64,000 nucleotides of DNA, from NCBI RefSeq assembly GCF_014641855.1, contig NZ_BMII01000024.1, forward strand, positions 17,265 through 81,264. The letters are read 5' to 3'. The notes beneath the pieces were generated by a model. The model was not told the origin of the DNA. It saw nothing but the letters and a program-made list of their open reading frames with translations, and did no database searches. This DNA is from Shewanella inventionis. GTDB taxonomy: Bacteria > Pseudomonadota > Gammaproteobacteria > Enterobacterales > Shewanellaceae. Shown one piece after another: positions 17,971-26,584 of this stretch (position 1 is its first letter; each line of letters begins with the position of its first letter). Position numbers and translations under genes: made by a program.

Positions 17971-18720
17971 ATGAATTTAAATATTAAGAATTGGGATTCA
18001 AAAACAAAGGTTAAAGCGATTGCTTTACTAATTTTTGTAATAGCATCAGGTGCATATTTAATGCCCGAAAGTGAAGTGGAAGCGGAATCTGTTTCATTTG
18101 GTGAGCCTATGGAAAGGTCTTTTGAAGCCCAGCCTTCAGGATTTGATTCAATTCCTAATACGGCTGCACAGTCACAAGGAGTGAATCAAAACGCTAGCTC
18201 TCCCGCTTCAACGCCAAGACCCGAACCCGTTTCTGTGCCTAAGTTTAATTTCATTGTCGAGTTGGCAAAAGTAATTGATAACGTACAAAACAAGCCTGAA
18301 GCAATGCTGGACTATAAGTATGCTTTATCGGAACAAATGCTAGAAAAGAGGGCGAAATTGCAAGAGCTTGTAGCTCGAGAAACCACCGCGAAATTGAAAG
18401 AAATGACTAGTAAAAAAGAAATGAATGACTTAACACCTGGGATGTCAGTAGCCTCGAGCCTGCCTACGAGTGACATCAATGAATCCACTGTAAATAAAGC
18501 ATTGTTTGAATATAACTATCAACCGTCAGATTTTTCGCTCACGAATGTACGTTCTACTATTGATGGCTTGGAAGCAATTATTGAATACCGTGGCGAATTC
18601 TACACAGCCAGAAAAGGTCGTGATTTATTAACAATGGTAAAAGTGTTAAACATCACCAGCGATAGAGTTGAGCTTTCTACTCCCAACATTAAGTCATTTA
18701 ACGTTGTGTTGAAGTTATAA
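17971..18720 (+). CDS. PilP-type pilus biogenesis protein
   Basis: 249 residues from the ATG at 17971 (GTG at 17965 overlaps AGGAGA, which is better read as the ribosome site). One N-terminal membrane segment (about 13-30), a Ser/Pro/Gln-rich linker, a helical stretch and a compact C-terminal beta domain (about 175-249: LTNVRSTIDGLEAIIEYRGEFYTARKG). This is the shape of PilP, which links the inner-membrane platform to the secretin. Position is consistent. Confidence 0.7.
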   Translation: MNLNIKNWDSKTKVKAIALLIFVIASGAYLMPESEVEAESVSFGEPMERSFEAQPSGFDSIPNTAAQSQGVNQNASSPASTPRPEPVSVPKFNFIVELAKVIDNVQNKPEAMLDYKYALSEQMLEKRAKLQELVARETTAKLKEMTSKKEMNDLTPGMSVASSLPTSDINESTVNKALFEYNYQPSDFSLTNVRSTIDGLEAIIEYRGEFYTARKGRDLLTMVKVLNITSDRVELSTPNIKSFNVVLKL

Positions 18721-18730
18721 GGTGGAATAT

Positions 18731-20236
18731 ATGGAAATTGCTCATGTAGAAGAAGCATTGGATTTTGATAACCTCAGTGTCATTCCTAAATATATAGAAA
18801 CCTGTGAGTATCAATCAAACAATGGCAAAGCGATAGCAATATGTAGTGACGGCACGCTTTTAGTTGAAGATGGTGCTCAAGACGATAAATTGCTGATTCA
18901 ACGTTTTATTAAAATTGGCGAACGCGAAGGCTTTTCCAATATTTCAGTGAGAGTGGCTGATCGTGCTGAATTGCTGGTCCTACTGGGTCGAACCCAGAGA
19001 GAATCCGATACTCAAATGGACGAAGAGAAAGACAATGATGCCAAGGCTACGCTTGAACGCATTCTTGCTAAAGCAATCAAGATAAGAGCGAGTGATGTTC
19101 ATATAAGAAAAGCTGGGGCCGACTCATGCGTATATTATCGAGTCGATGGGATGTTGACTAAAAATGAACCATATTCTGAAGCACTGTTAAGCCTCGCCAT
19201 ATCAAGGCTTATTAACAGGGACATTGGCAACATCAAAGAAATGAGTGACGATAACAGCATCGAAAATGGTACTGTTAATGATTACGTCATTAAAGTTGAT
19301 GGTGAGCCAACGAAAAAAGAGCTCCGCTTATCAAAAATACCAACGACTCTCGGCAGTAAGACAGTTATACGTATTAACGATTCCAATGTTAAATCAAAAA
19401 AGCTAGAAGATTTTAAATATGATGAAGATACTTTAAATTTTTTAAAGGCAGAAGTATCACAATCGTATGGTTCAACCATTGTCACCGGCCCCACCGGTTC
19501 AGGTAAAACAAACTTGTTAGCGGCAATGACTTCAGCGATAGACCCCTCCAAAGAGCGAAGGACAATTGAAGATCCTGTGGAAATTAAGATCCCAGGAGTT
19601 GACCAATCAACAGTAATCGAAGGTTCAAAAAATGCCACCTTCGAAAAACTTTTAAAAGCAATGCTTCGTCAAGACCCCGACACATTGACTCTTGGTGAAA
19701 TGCGTGATGCAGAAGCTGCGAGGCAATTGTTAGGTTTTGCCAGAACAGGCCATTACACTTTAAGCACCCTTCATGTTAACTGCGCGGCATTAACACCAGA
19801 GCGTTTAAACGACATGGGAGTGGATTTTTCAGAGATGAAATCCACACTTTCATCGTGCATTGCTGTGAGACTTGTACCCCTTCTGTGCCCAGACTGCAAA
19901 CTTGGCGTTGATGAGGCCAACCTGAGCAAAGAAAACCGTGCGAAAATCCTCCGCATTACATCGGACCTTTCTAAGATACGCTTAATAAATCCATTGGGAT
20001 GCCAAAAGTGCTCTGGACTGGGCGTATATGGTCGTCAGTCAGTGATTGAATACATCAAGATCGAAGAATCAGATTTTGAGTGGATTGAGCGTCGCAATAT
20101 ATATGCATGGATGAGGCATCTAAAAGAGACGAGGAATTGGCGAAGCATGGGTGATAGAGCAAGGGATATAGCTCTTCAGGGCATTATTGACCCGTTACAT
20201 GCTGAAGGATTTGTTACCGGAATCTTCGATATCTAA
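18731..20236 (+). CDS. PilQ-type pilus extension ATPase (GspE/PilB family)
   Basis: 501 residues from the ATG at 18731 (AGGTGG 5 bp upstream). Motifs in order: N-terminal ASDVHIRKAG (about 121-130), Walker A GPTGSGKT (253-260), Asp box TIEDPVEI, Walker B TLTLGEMRDAEAA, His box LSTLHVNCA, and the four-Cys zinc site CPDC...CQKC (about 386-428) that marks assembly ATPases and is absent from retraction ATPases. It drives thin-pilus assembly at the inner membrane. Confidence 0.92.
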   Translation: MEIAHVEEALDFDNLSVIPKYIETCEYQSNNGKAIAICSDGTLLVEDGAQDDKLLIQRFIKIGEREGFSNISVRVADRAELLVLLGRTQRESDTQMDEEKDNDAKATLERILAKAIKIRASDVHIRKAGADSCVYYRVDGMLTKNEPYSEALLSLAISRLINRDIGNIKEMSDDNSIENGTVNDYVIKVDGEPTKKELRLSKIPTTLGSKTVIRINDSNVKSKKLEDFKYDEDTLNFLKAEVSQSYGSTIVTGPTGSGKTNLLAAMTSAIDPSKERRTIEDPVEIKIPGVDQSTVIEGSKNATFEKLLKAMLRQDPDTLTLGEMRDAEAARQLLGFARTGHYTLSTLHVNCAALTPERLNDMGVDFSEMKSTLSSCIAVRLVPLLCPDCKLGVDEANLSKENRAKILRITSDLSKIRLINPLGCQKCSGLGVYGRQSVIEYIKIEESDFEWIERRNIYAWMRHLKETRNWRSMGDRARDIALQGIIDPLHAEGFVTGIFDI

Positions 20237-20261
20237 TCCTGGGAATTTAAGAGGTAACAAC

Positions 20262-21362
20262 ATGGGTTCTCCAATCGGTAAATTAAGCGTAAACAACTTA
20301 AATAATTATTTAAGAAGGTTTACACATAAATTAAATGTAGTTCTAAATTTTAATCAAGAAAAGCAAATAGAATATTTATTGGAATTAAGCACATGGATGT
20401 CTGACGGAGTGAAGCCAATTGATGCATTGCGAGGAATGAATCAAATTTTTCTGCTGTCTGGGAAAGCTGCATCTATTCAGAACAAGGCAACCGAGTCGAT
20501 GATTGATGCTTTGAGCTCGGGAAAGCCAATGTATGTCGGAATGCAAAGTTATTTTACAAAGTATTTGGTAACTATATTTCGTTCAGCTGAAGAAACCGGG
20601 ACGATGGGGGAAGCTTTATCCCTTTTATCTGAGGATGATAAGCAAATAAAAGAATTGAAAACAATATATTTTAAACCAGTAATTCCTGCTTTTTTTTATG
20701 TTCTGCTAATGCTGGCAAGTTCCATTAATATTACAACAGATGTATTACCATCACTTGCTCGAGGTAAACCATTCGATGAATGGCCATTACCAGCCCAAAA
20801 TTACACAAACCTTATAAATTCAGTTATTGATTACTGGCCTTTTATTCTAACAGCAATAATCGCTGGTTTGCTTCTGCTGACTAGAATGTTAGCAAACAAC
20901 ACGTCTTCACTCCGTATGGATTTGGACACCATGCCCATACTAAATGCATATCGAACATTTGTTGCAAACCAATATTTAAAAATGTTGTCGGTTTTAATGC
21001 TGGCAAACATCAAACCCATGGACGCACTTAAGCTAATGGAAGCAAATGGAACCCCTTATGTTGCCTGGCATGCAAAGGAGGCTCAAAAGAAATTGGATAT
21101 GGGCGAAATGGAGATTGGCAAGGCAATTGACACCGGGTTAATCGCTGATGAAGTTTTGATTAAAATGCAATATCTAACAAGTGTCAGCTCGCACGAAGGT
21201 AAGGTTAAAGGCTTAAGGGTTACAGCTAGTAGGTCCATAGGTTTAGCAATGAAATCCTTGAAGAGAGCCGGTTTAATCACATCACTTGGTTTGTTCTTAA
21301 TTTTGCTATATCTACTGATGAATGCTGCTATGGCAATCATCACGCTCTCAGTAGCTAAATAA
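20262..21362 (+). CDS. PilR-type inner-membrane platform protein (GspF family)
   Basis: 366 residues from the ATG at 20262, which has AAGAGG 6 bp upstream; longer starts would overlap the ATPase gene. GspF/PilC repeats with hydrophobic segments at about 140-165, 205-225 and 340-362, and the family motif FRSAEETGTMGEALSLLSE (about 107-125). It anchors the assembly ATPase in the membrane. Last gene of the long operon before a fresh regulatory element. Confidence 0.88.
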   Translation: MGSPIGKLSVNNLNNYLRRFTHKLNVVLNFNQEKQIEYLLELSTWMSDGVKPIDALRGMNQIFLLSGKAASIQNKATESMIDALSSGKPMYVGMQSYFTKYLVTIFRSAEETGTMGEALSLLSEDDKQIKELKTIYFKPVIPAFFYVLLMLASSINITTDVLPSLARGKPFDEWPLPAQNYTNLINSVIDYWPFILTAIIAGLLLLTRMLANNTSSLRMDLDTMPILNAYRTFVANQYLKMLSVLMLANIKPMDALKLMEANGTPYVAWHAKEAQKKLDMGEMEIGKAIDTGLIADEVLIKMQYLTSVSSHEGKVKGLRVTASRSIGLAMKSLKRAGLITSLGLFLILLYLLMNAAMAIITLSVAK

Positions 21363-21385
21363 TGCTTTACAAGTAGAAAACTTTA

Positions 21386-21415
21386 AATATACTTATTGTG
21401 TACTTAATAAAGGAG
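21386..21415 (+). promoter_or_regulatory. Two-half-site element C, upstream of the major prepilin
   Basis: Half-sites AATATAC (21386-21392) and TGTAC (ending 21403), 11 bp apart, followed by TTAATAAAGGAGG; AGGAGG is the ribosome site of the prepilin ATG at 21425. It gives the abundant pilin its own promoter or control point. Confidence 0.6.
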
Positions 21416-21424
21416 GTTGGAAGA

Positions 21425-21883
21425 ATGTTCAAAAGCAAGTTAGGAAAAAAACAATCAGGTTTCACCATCATGGAACTGATTGTAGCGCTAGGAATAATGG
21501 GTATTTTGATGGCGATTGCCGCAGAATCATTTAACGATACATCCATGGCAGAAACTCACCGCGTACAAAATGATATAGACCGAATTGCTGCACAAACGGT
21601 TAAGTATGCTGCAGGTGGGGTGTTTACTGGCGTGTCGATTACACTACTTTGTACTGACCAATACCTTGATGCAGACATCTGTGGCAGTGGTAATGGTACT
21701 GGTGCAAACCCATGGGCAGGTAACTATTCGGTAGCCGCAAGTGGAACAAACCGATTTATAGTCACTGTAACTGCTGTACCAACTAACGTAGGTCCACAGG
21801 TTGCAAAATACTATTCTAAAACTGCCCGTTCGTCACAGTATACATCGGGTTCTAAACAACTCGCGTTGGTATTCGGTACCTAA
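21425..21883 (+). CDS. PilS-type major prepilin (type IVb)
   Basis: 152 residues from the ATG at 21425 (AGGAGG 8 bp upstream). Short basic leader (MFKSKLGKKQSG) and prepilin peptidase site G|FTIMELIVALGIMGI with the conserved Glu5, then a globular domain with two Cys (about 73 and 83). This is the expected major thin-pilus subunit. No prepilin peptidase (PilU) gene was found in the window, so it must be encoded elsewhere. Confidence 0.88.
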   Translation: MFKSKLGKKQSGFTIMELIVALGIMGILMAIAAESFNDTSMAETHRVQNDIDRIAAQTVKYAAGGVFTGVSITLLCTDQYLDADICGSGNGTGANPWAGNYSVAASGTNRFIVTVTAVPTNVGPQVAKYYSKTARSSQYTSGSKQLALVFGT

Positions 21884-21887
21884 TAGT

Positions 21888-22400
21888 ATGAAGGTCCAAT
21901 CATCCCATAAAACTCAGAGCGGATTCACACTACTGCATGTAGTGTTTATTCTGAGTTTTATGGGTTTTGTGCTTTCAATGAGTGCAAAGTTGACTAATGA
22001 TTCACATTTGGATAACCAAACTTATATAAGCCAGTTCGCTCTGAGTGAGCTAAAAGCAGCATATAGCGATTACTACGCAGGGCAATGTGGTTCTTTCATC
22101 AACGCCCCATCCATTGCAACTTTGAAATCAATGGGCTACCTGCCTACAAGTTTTAACGAAAACATCCCAAATGCCGGTGGCATAACTCTCGGGGCAAGCA
22201 AAAATATTGATAATACCCAAATTCTTACAATAAGCCTTACCTACAACACTCCAGCGATAGCTAAATACGTCTGGAATGCCATGAAAGGTGAAGGCTTGAT
22301 TCTCTCAGATAAAAAAACTTACCAACTATCATTTTTTCCTTACTCTCTTGGGGATCGCGGCGCTAGTTATACCTGGTTTTCTGACGCTAATTGCCAATAA
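21888..22400 (+). CDS. Minor prepilin-like protein without Glu5
   Basis: 170 residues, 4 bp after the PilS stop. It has a type IV prepilin leader (SSHKTQSG) and G|FTLLHVVFILSFMGFVLSMS, but position 5 is His instead of Glu. Loss of Glu5 is typical for tip-type minor pseudopilins such as GspK, so it may cap or initiate the pilus. A Cys pair (QCGS near the middle and NCQ at the end) could form a disulfide. Its DNA repeats the phrase CATAAAACTCAGAG / CTGAGTTTTATG (21905-21962) as a hairpin. Confidence 0.7.
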   Translation: MKVQSSHKTQSGFTLLHVVFILSFMGFVLSMSAKLTNDSHLDNQTYISQFALSELKAAYSDYYAGQCGSFINAPSIATLKSMGYLPTSFNENIPNAGGITLGASKNIDNTQILTISLTYNTPAIAKYVWNAMKGEGLILSDKKTYQLSFFPYSLGDRGASYTWFSDANCQ

Positions 22401-22474
22401 CATCCAACAACAGCAAAAAAATCAAATAACAGTAGCCTTGACAGAATCCGGCATCTTGATGTTTTTAGATTAAT

Positions 22475-22504
22475 GATTTACCTTATATATACATGAAAAG
22501 TATT
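22475..22504 (+). promoter_or_regulatory. Two-half-site element D, at the start of the first PilV-like gene
   Basis: GATTTAC (22475-22481) and ATATAC (ending 22492), 11 bp apart, then ATGAAAAG. It overlaps the most upstream ATG (22493), so if it is a promoter or operator the true start should be a later ATG (22505 or 22520). Confidence 0.45.
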
Positions 22505-25500
22505 ATGGTGAATTTATCTATGGCTGCTAACTTTAAGACAACGCTATTTATGCTTGCATTTATGTCATGCGCAAGTTTTGCTCAAGACTCACAAGATATT
22601 GCTAACCAAGAAGCTGCCATTGCCGCTCAGAGTTTAAAGCAATATAAGGATGCAGCCATTGCCGTTTATCAAGATACTGGAGTATGGCCGTCGAGTGTGA
22701 CTAACCTCAATACTAAGATGCCAATTGTTCCAAAGTTCAATGGTAAATATAAATCACCATCGATTATACAGAACTCTAATGGTTCTATTTCTATCGTTGT
22801 TCAAGCTGGTAGCGCTGCTGAAGCGAAGCGACTTGCCGACCAAAGTGGTGAGGTTTATACCCTAAACGGGTCAACCGTAAGCATGTTAGTTACGCCACCA
22901 ACAGGCAGTAACCTAAGAAGTGTTTATAAAACTCAAATAGATTCTACAAATAAAACTACGTTCTCGGTTACTGATGATATTTCAATTAATGGTAACGATG
23001 TAATAAATGCCGGAAATGTAAGCGTTAATAACCTGAAATTAAAATGCTTGGAATTAGGCTCGAGTAAAGTATGCGAAAACTCAACAGGCGTTTTGGATGT
23101 AACAACTGATCTAGCAAAGTTGACGTCAAATGGGCAAGTTGATCAATCCATTGCCTCAGATGTCGTATCAATCCTCAACAAGCTTAAAGCAAACGAAATA
23201 GACCTTGCTGAACTTGTTTCCGCAAACACAGTCGCAACTGACTTGATCGTAACAGCAGCTAATCTCGACAAAGCTCAAATAGATACTATGGATGCAATCG
23301 TCGCATCAATGAAAGCAGTTTTAGTAAATGAGCTGTCTGTAACAGGCTCGACAACCTTAGCAGATATTGTGGCCACAAGCGGCACACTAACGTCAATAAC
23401 GGGCTCTGATATCAATGTCTCCGGCTTGGCAGTAATGAACACATTACAAGGTAACGGTTTACTTGCTGGAAATGCTTTTGTTGATGCTGCTAACGTTCAA
23501 AATTTAATAACCAACATTGGCTCTCTTGAAAACCTTAAAACCAATCTTATTCAAACAAATTCTATCCTAGCTGACCATGGGTCATTAACGGACATAAAAT
23601 CAGTTTCAGCAAACTTCAATGAAATCATAATAAAAGATGGTGACTCAGGCACATTAAATACTCAAACATTCAAAGGGAAAATTGTTGAGTTAGGTGCGGC
23701 AGTTATTAAAGCTACTTTAGCCGTAGACCAACTTAATGTGGACAAAGTTGTCTCGGATGAAGCAAATATAAAGTCGTTACAATCTGACTCGGCAACAATT
23801 ACCACCGTAAAAACTACGAATGCCACAGTAACAGGAAAAACAGAAACAGGCAGTATTGAAGTATCAAGTGATGCCCTTTTTAATGGCGATGTGACTGTTG
23901 ATAACAAAGTGACAACCACGGATTTATCGATTAGCAATAACTTTACAGTGGCTAACCTACTCACAACGATGCGCCTGGTAGTGAATAATGATGCAATAAT
24001 TGCCGGATTGTTAACGACCAAAGATTTAGCTGTTAATCAAACAGCAACAATCGGTAAAACTATGACTGTTTCAGCAAATTCAACTGCTTACAATATGAAT
24101 GTGAACAATGCAATTACCGCGAAAACAGTTAATGTAAGTGGTAATGCTTTGGCTACAGGGCAAGTAACAGCTGGAAGTGTCACAAGCAAATCAGCAAATG
24201 TGAGTGGGATTGTCAATGCTGGCGAAGTGAGATCAGATTCAATTACATCTACTACAATGAATTCTTCAAACTGGACATCAGACCGGTTGACGTCTGGCTC
24301 TCTGATCTCCCAATATAACGCAGCACTAGCAAAGGCCGTGATCCAAAACATGACGGCACAAACATCAAGCCTCGGTTCTTCAACTGGTGCTAGTTTGACC
24401 TTAAGTAAAGATTTAACAGCAAAAAATGGGTCTTTTGAGACATTAAATGTAACCGCAGAAGCATTGATGGGTTCATTTACCGCAGAATCAGGTAAGTTCA
24501 ACACTAACCTCAACGTGTCTGGGAAAGTAACATCAAAAAATCTCGACGCAACCAACATCAGTGCAGTTTCATCAAATATTACCACTTTAAATACAGCTGG
24601 TTTTACCGTTTCAGGTCTAGTGAAGGGTGGCACTGTAAAAACCAGCTCAGGAAATAGCCTAGCTAGCGTTAACAATATCTACATAAACCACGAAGGCAGG
24701 ATTATTAGTATTGAGCAATTCAAGTCAGAATGTATCAACAATTGGGTTTATGCTTGTGCAGGGACGTTACCGAGATTAACAGATACTAATTGTGTAGGCT
24801 GCACTCAAACAAGTTATTCTTCTGGCTCATTTACTGCTACTGCTTCCGCAAAAATACAAGATTGCCCTGCTGGTTGTACCTATACATGGACCACTTCAAG
24901 CGGAGTAGGGAAGTCGTCTTGTTCAAATGGTAGCGTTAGTGCGGGTCAAACCAAATCAGTTTCTTGTGCCGTGGTAAGTTCGCCGGATGTTGTTATCGGA
25001 AAAACACTTACTTCATCTGTGAAATTAGAGGTTGCACATTCAGGAAAGGGAAGTATCAATACTGGTAACCAATACCCAATAAGCTGGACGTTTGAGGGTG
25101 AAACGCCTTCGATCAATACTCCAGCATGTCCACGCTGTACCACAAGTCAGATAGGGTATGGCATATTCAACGCGTCTTACTCAGCTACAATTGCGAATTG
25201 TTCTGCAGGTTGTAACTATCAGTGGGTATTTGGTAACGGTGTTGCGGCAGATGTGTGTGCTAGTGGTTCCGTCAATGCTGGCCAATCAAAAGCTGTGTCA
25301 TGTAATATTATTTCAAACCCTGCAGTTTCTCCTGGCCAAACATTAAATAGCACACTGCAGTTGATTGTAATGAATAGCAAGAACGCATCCTTTACATCAT
25401 CGCATTCGCAACCGGTAAGGTGGGAGTATGTTAAATCTACACCAACACCAACGATTTCCGTCGCTTCATGTAAATTCAGTAACAATGGAGATTGCTCGCT

Positions 25501-26560
25501 CCCGGGTTCAGGTTCTTTCGGGTACTTGGATGTCATAGTTACTTATAGTATTGGTAACTGTGATCCATCATGTTCTTTAGTCACTACATTGGGTTCAGGA
25601 CTTACAGCTACCGATTGCTCTCCATCTACAGTGTTTGGCAATACGACAGCGACGTGCCGATTTAGGAATTCAAGCGCACTTGCACAAGGCGAGACTTTAA
25701 ACACAAGTATTACCAAAGCCAAAGTAACTAATAATGATGATTCAACTAAAACAGCAGAAATCACATCGATACCATTAAGCCTTCAAAATGGTACGGCTCC
25801 AGTTTCAGCGCCATCAGTTTCCCTAAGTTGCTCAGGGTGTAGTGACCAAACAGAAGGCAAAAGCAGTTTCAGTGCCGTGGCTAACTCCACTATCACAACC
25901 TGTGCGGGTGGTTGTACATACTCATGGGTTTTAGGTAGTGGATTAACAAAAACGGCTTGTACCAATGGTTCGGTTAATTCAAACGGCACATCATATCCAT
26001 CATGCACATTTAAGAATACTTCAGCATTAGCTAGTGGCGCTAAGTTGAATAGCAGTGTGTCTTTGACCGCAACCAACATAGGTGACACAAGTAAGAAAAC
26101 AACCAAAACCATTAGCGTTATTTGGGAAAATGTAAAGGCCGTAGCTGCTCAGTTTATGAACTCGTTTATTATATCAGATTCAAATGTGATAGCGGAACAA
26201 GTTGGCTCATTCAAGATATCTGCTGACGGCACTTATCAAGCTTGTGATGATTCGTGCCGTAGCGGCAACTGGATTTGGGATGCGTCAGCAAGTGAATACG
26301 AATATTTGATGTCTCCTTATTACGACGATTATATGGTTGGAGCGACTAGAGGTGGCCATGGGTCCATCCAGATCACAGGAACGACTAATACTTGGGGAAC
26401 AAGCGATATATTGTTCAGGGTAGCGACTAAAGCTAGTACAAATTATGGCTCGATTGTAAGAGGCGCTGCGACAGTTGATGTTTCCTTTAGGAAAAAGGGC
26501 ACAACTACAATTTTAAAAACGGTGACGATTCAGATACATGTTAGCTCTGAGAATACCTAA
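22493..26560 (+). CDS. Giant PilV-like tip/fibre protein with four Cys-rich domains
   Basis: 1355 residues from 22493; 22520 (MAANFKTTLFMLAFMSC) is an equally good start and avoids the regulatory element. Sec signal peptide (SFA-Q), not a prepilin leader. A pilin-like head (about 35-130) is followed by a long shaft of short beta repeats rich in Thr, Ser, Val and Asn (about 155-740), a segment NHEGRIISIEQFKSECINNW shared with the next gene, then four Cys-rich domains of about 110 residues (starting near 767, 879, 993 and 1112), each with six Cys in a CxxC...CxxxC...C...C-like pattern, and a unique C-terminal domain (about 1220-1355). R64 PilV is the tip adhesin that picks recipients; this looks like a much larger analogue. 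Confidence 0.65.
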   Translation: MKSIMVNLSMAANFKTTLFMLAFMSCASFAQDSQDIANQEAAIAAQSLKQYKDAAIAVYQDTGVWPSSVTNLNTKMPIVPKFNGKYKSPSIIQNSNGSISIVVQAGSAAEAKRLADQSGEVYTLNGSTVSMLVTPPTGSNLRSVYKTQIDSTNKTTFSVTDDISINGNDVINAGNVSVNNLKLKCLELGSSKVCENSTGVLDVTTDLAKLTSNGQVDQSIASDVVSILNKLKANEIDLAELVSANTVATDLIVTAANLDKAQIDTMDAIVASMKAVLVNELSVTGSTTLADIVATSGTLTSITGSDINVSGLAVMNTLQGNGLLAGNAFVDAANVQNLITNIGSLENLKTNLIQTNSILADHGSLTDIKSVSANFNEIIIKDGDSGTLNTQTFKGKIVELGAAVIKATLAVDQLNVDKVVSDEANIKSLQSDSATITTVKTTNATVTGKTETGSIEVSSDALFNGDVTVDNKVTTTDLSISNNFTVANLLTTMRLVVNNDAIIAGLLTTKDLAVNQTATIGKTMTVSANSTAYNMNVNNAITAKTVNVSGNALATGQVTAGSVTSKSANVSGIVNAGEVRSDSITSTTMNSSNWTSDRLTSGSLISQYNAALAKAVIQNMTAQTSSLGSSTGASLTLSKDLTAKNGSFETLNVTAEALMGSFTAESGKFNTNLNVSGKVTSKNLDATNISAVSSNITTLNTAGFTVSGLVKGGTVKTSSGNSLASVNNIYINHEGRIISIEQFKSECINNWVYACAGTLPRLTDTNCVGCTQTSYSSGSFTATASAKIQDCPAGCTYTWTTSSGVGKSSCSNGSVSAGQTKSVSCAVVSSPDVVIGKTLTSSVKLEVAHSGKGSINTGNQYPISWTFEGETPSINTPACPRCTTSQIGYGIFNASYSATIANCSAGCNYQWVFGNGVAADVCASGSVNAGQSKAVSCNIISNPAVSPGQTLNSTLQLIVMNSKNASFTSSHSQPVRWEYVKSTPTPTISVASCKFSNNGDCSLPGSGSFGYLDVIVTYSIGNCDPSCSLVTTLGSGLTATDCSPSTVFGNTTATCRFRNSSALAQGETLNTSITKAKVTNNDDSTKTAEITSIPLSLQNGTAPVSAPSVSLSCSGCSDQTEGKSSFSAVANSTITTCAGGCTYSWVLGSGLTKTACTNGSVNSNGTSYPSCTFKNTSALASGAKLNSSVSLTATNIGDTSKKTTKTISVIWENVKAVAAQFMNSFIISDSNVIAEQVGSFKISADGTYQACDDSCRSGNWIWDASASEYEYLMSPYYDDYMVGATRGGHGSIQITGTTNTWGTSDILFRVATKASTNYGSIVRGAATVDVSFRKKGTTTILKTVTIQIHVSSENT

Positions 26561-26584
26561 CAAACAACAAGGCAGGAAAAGTCT

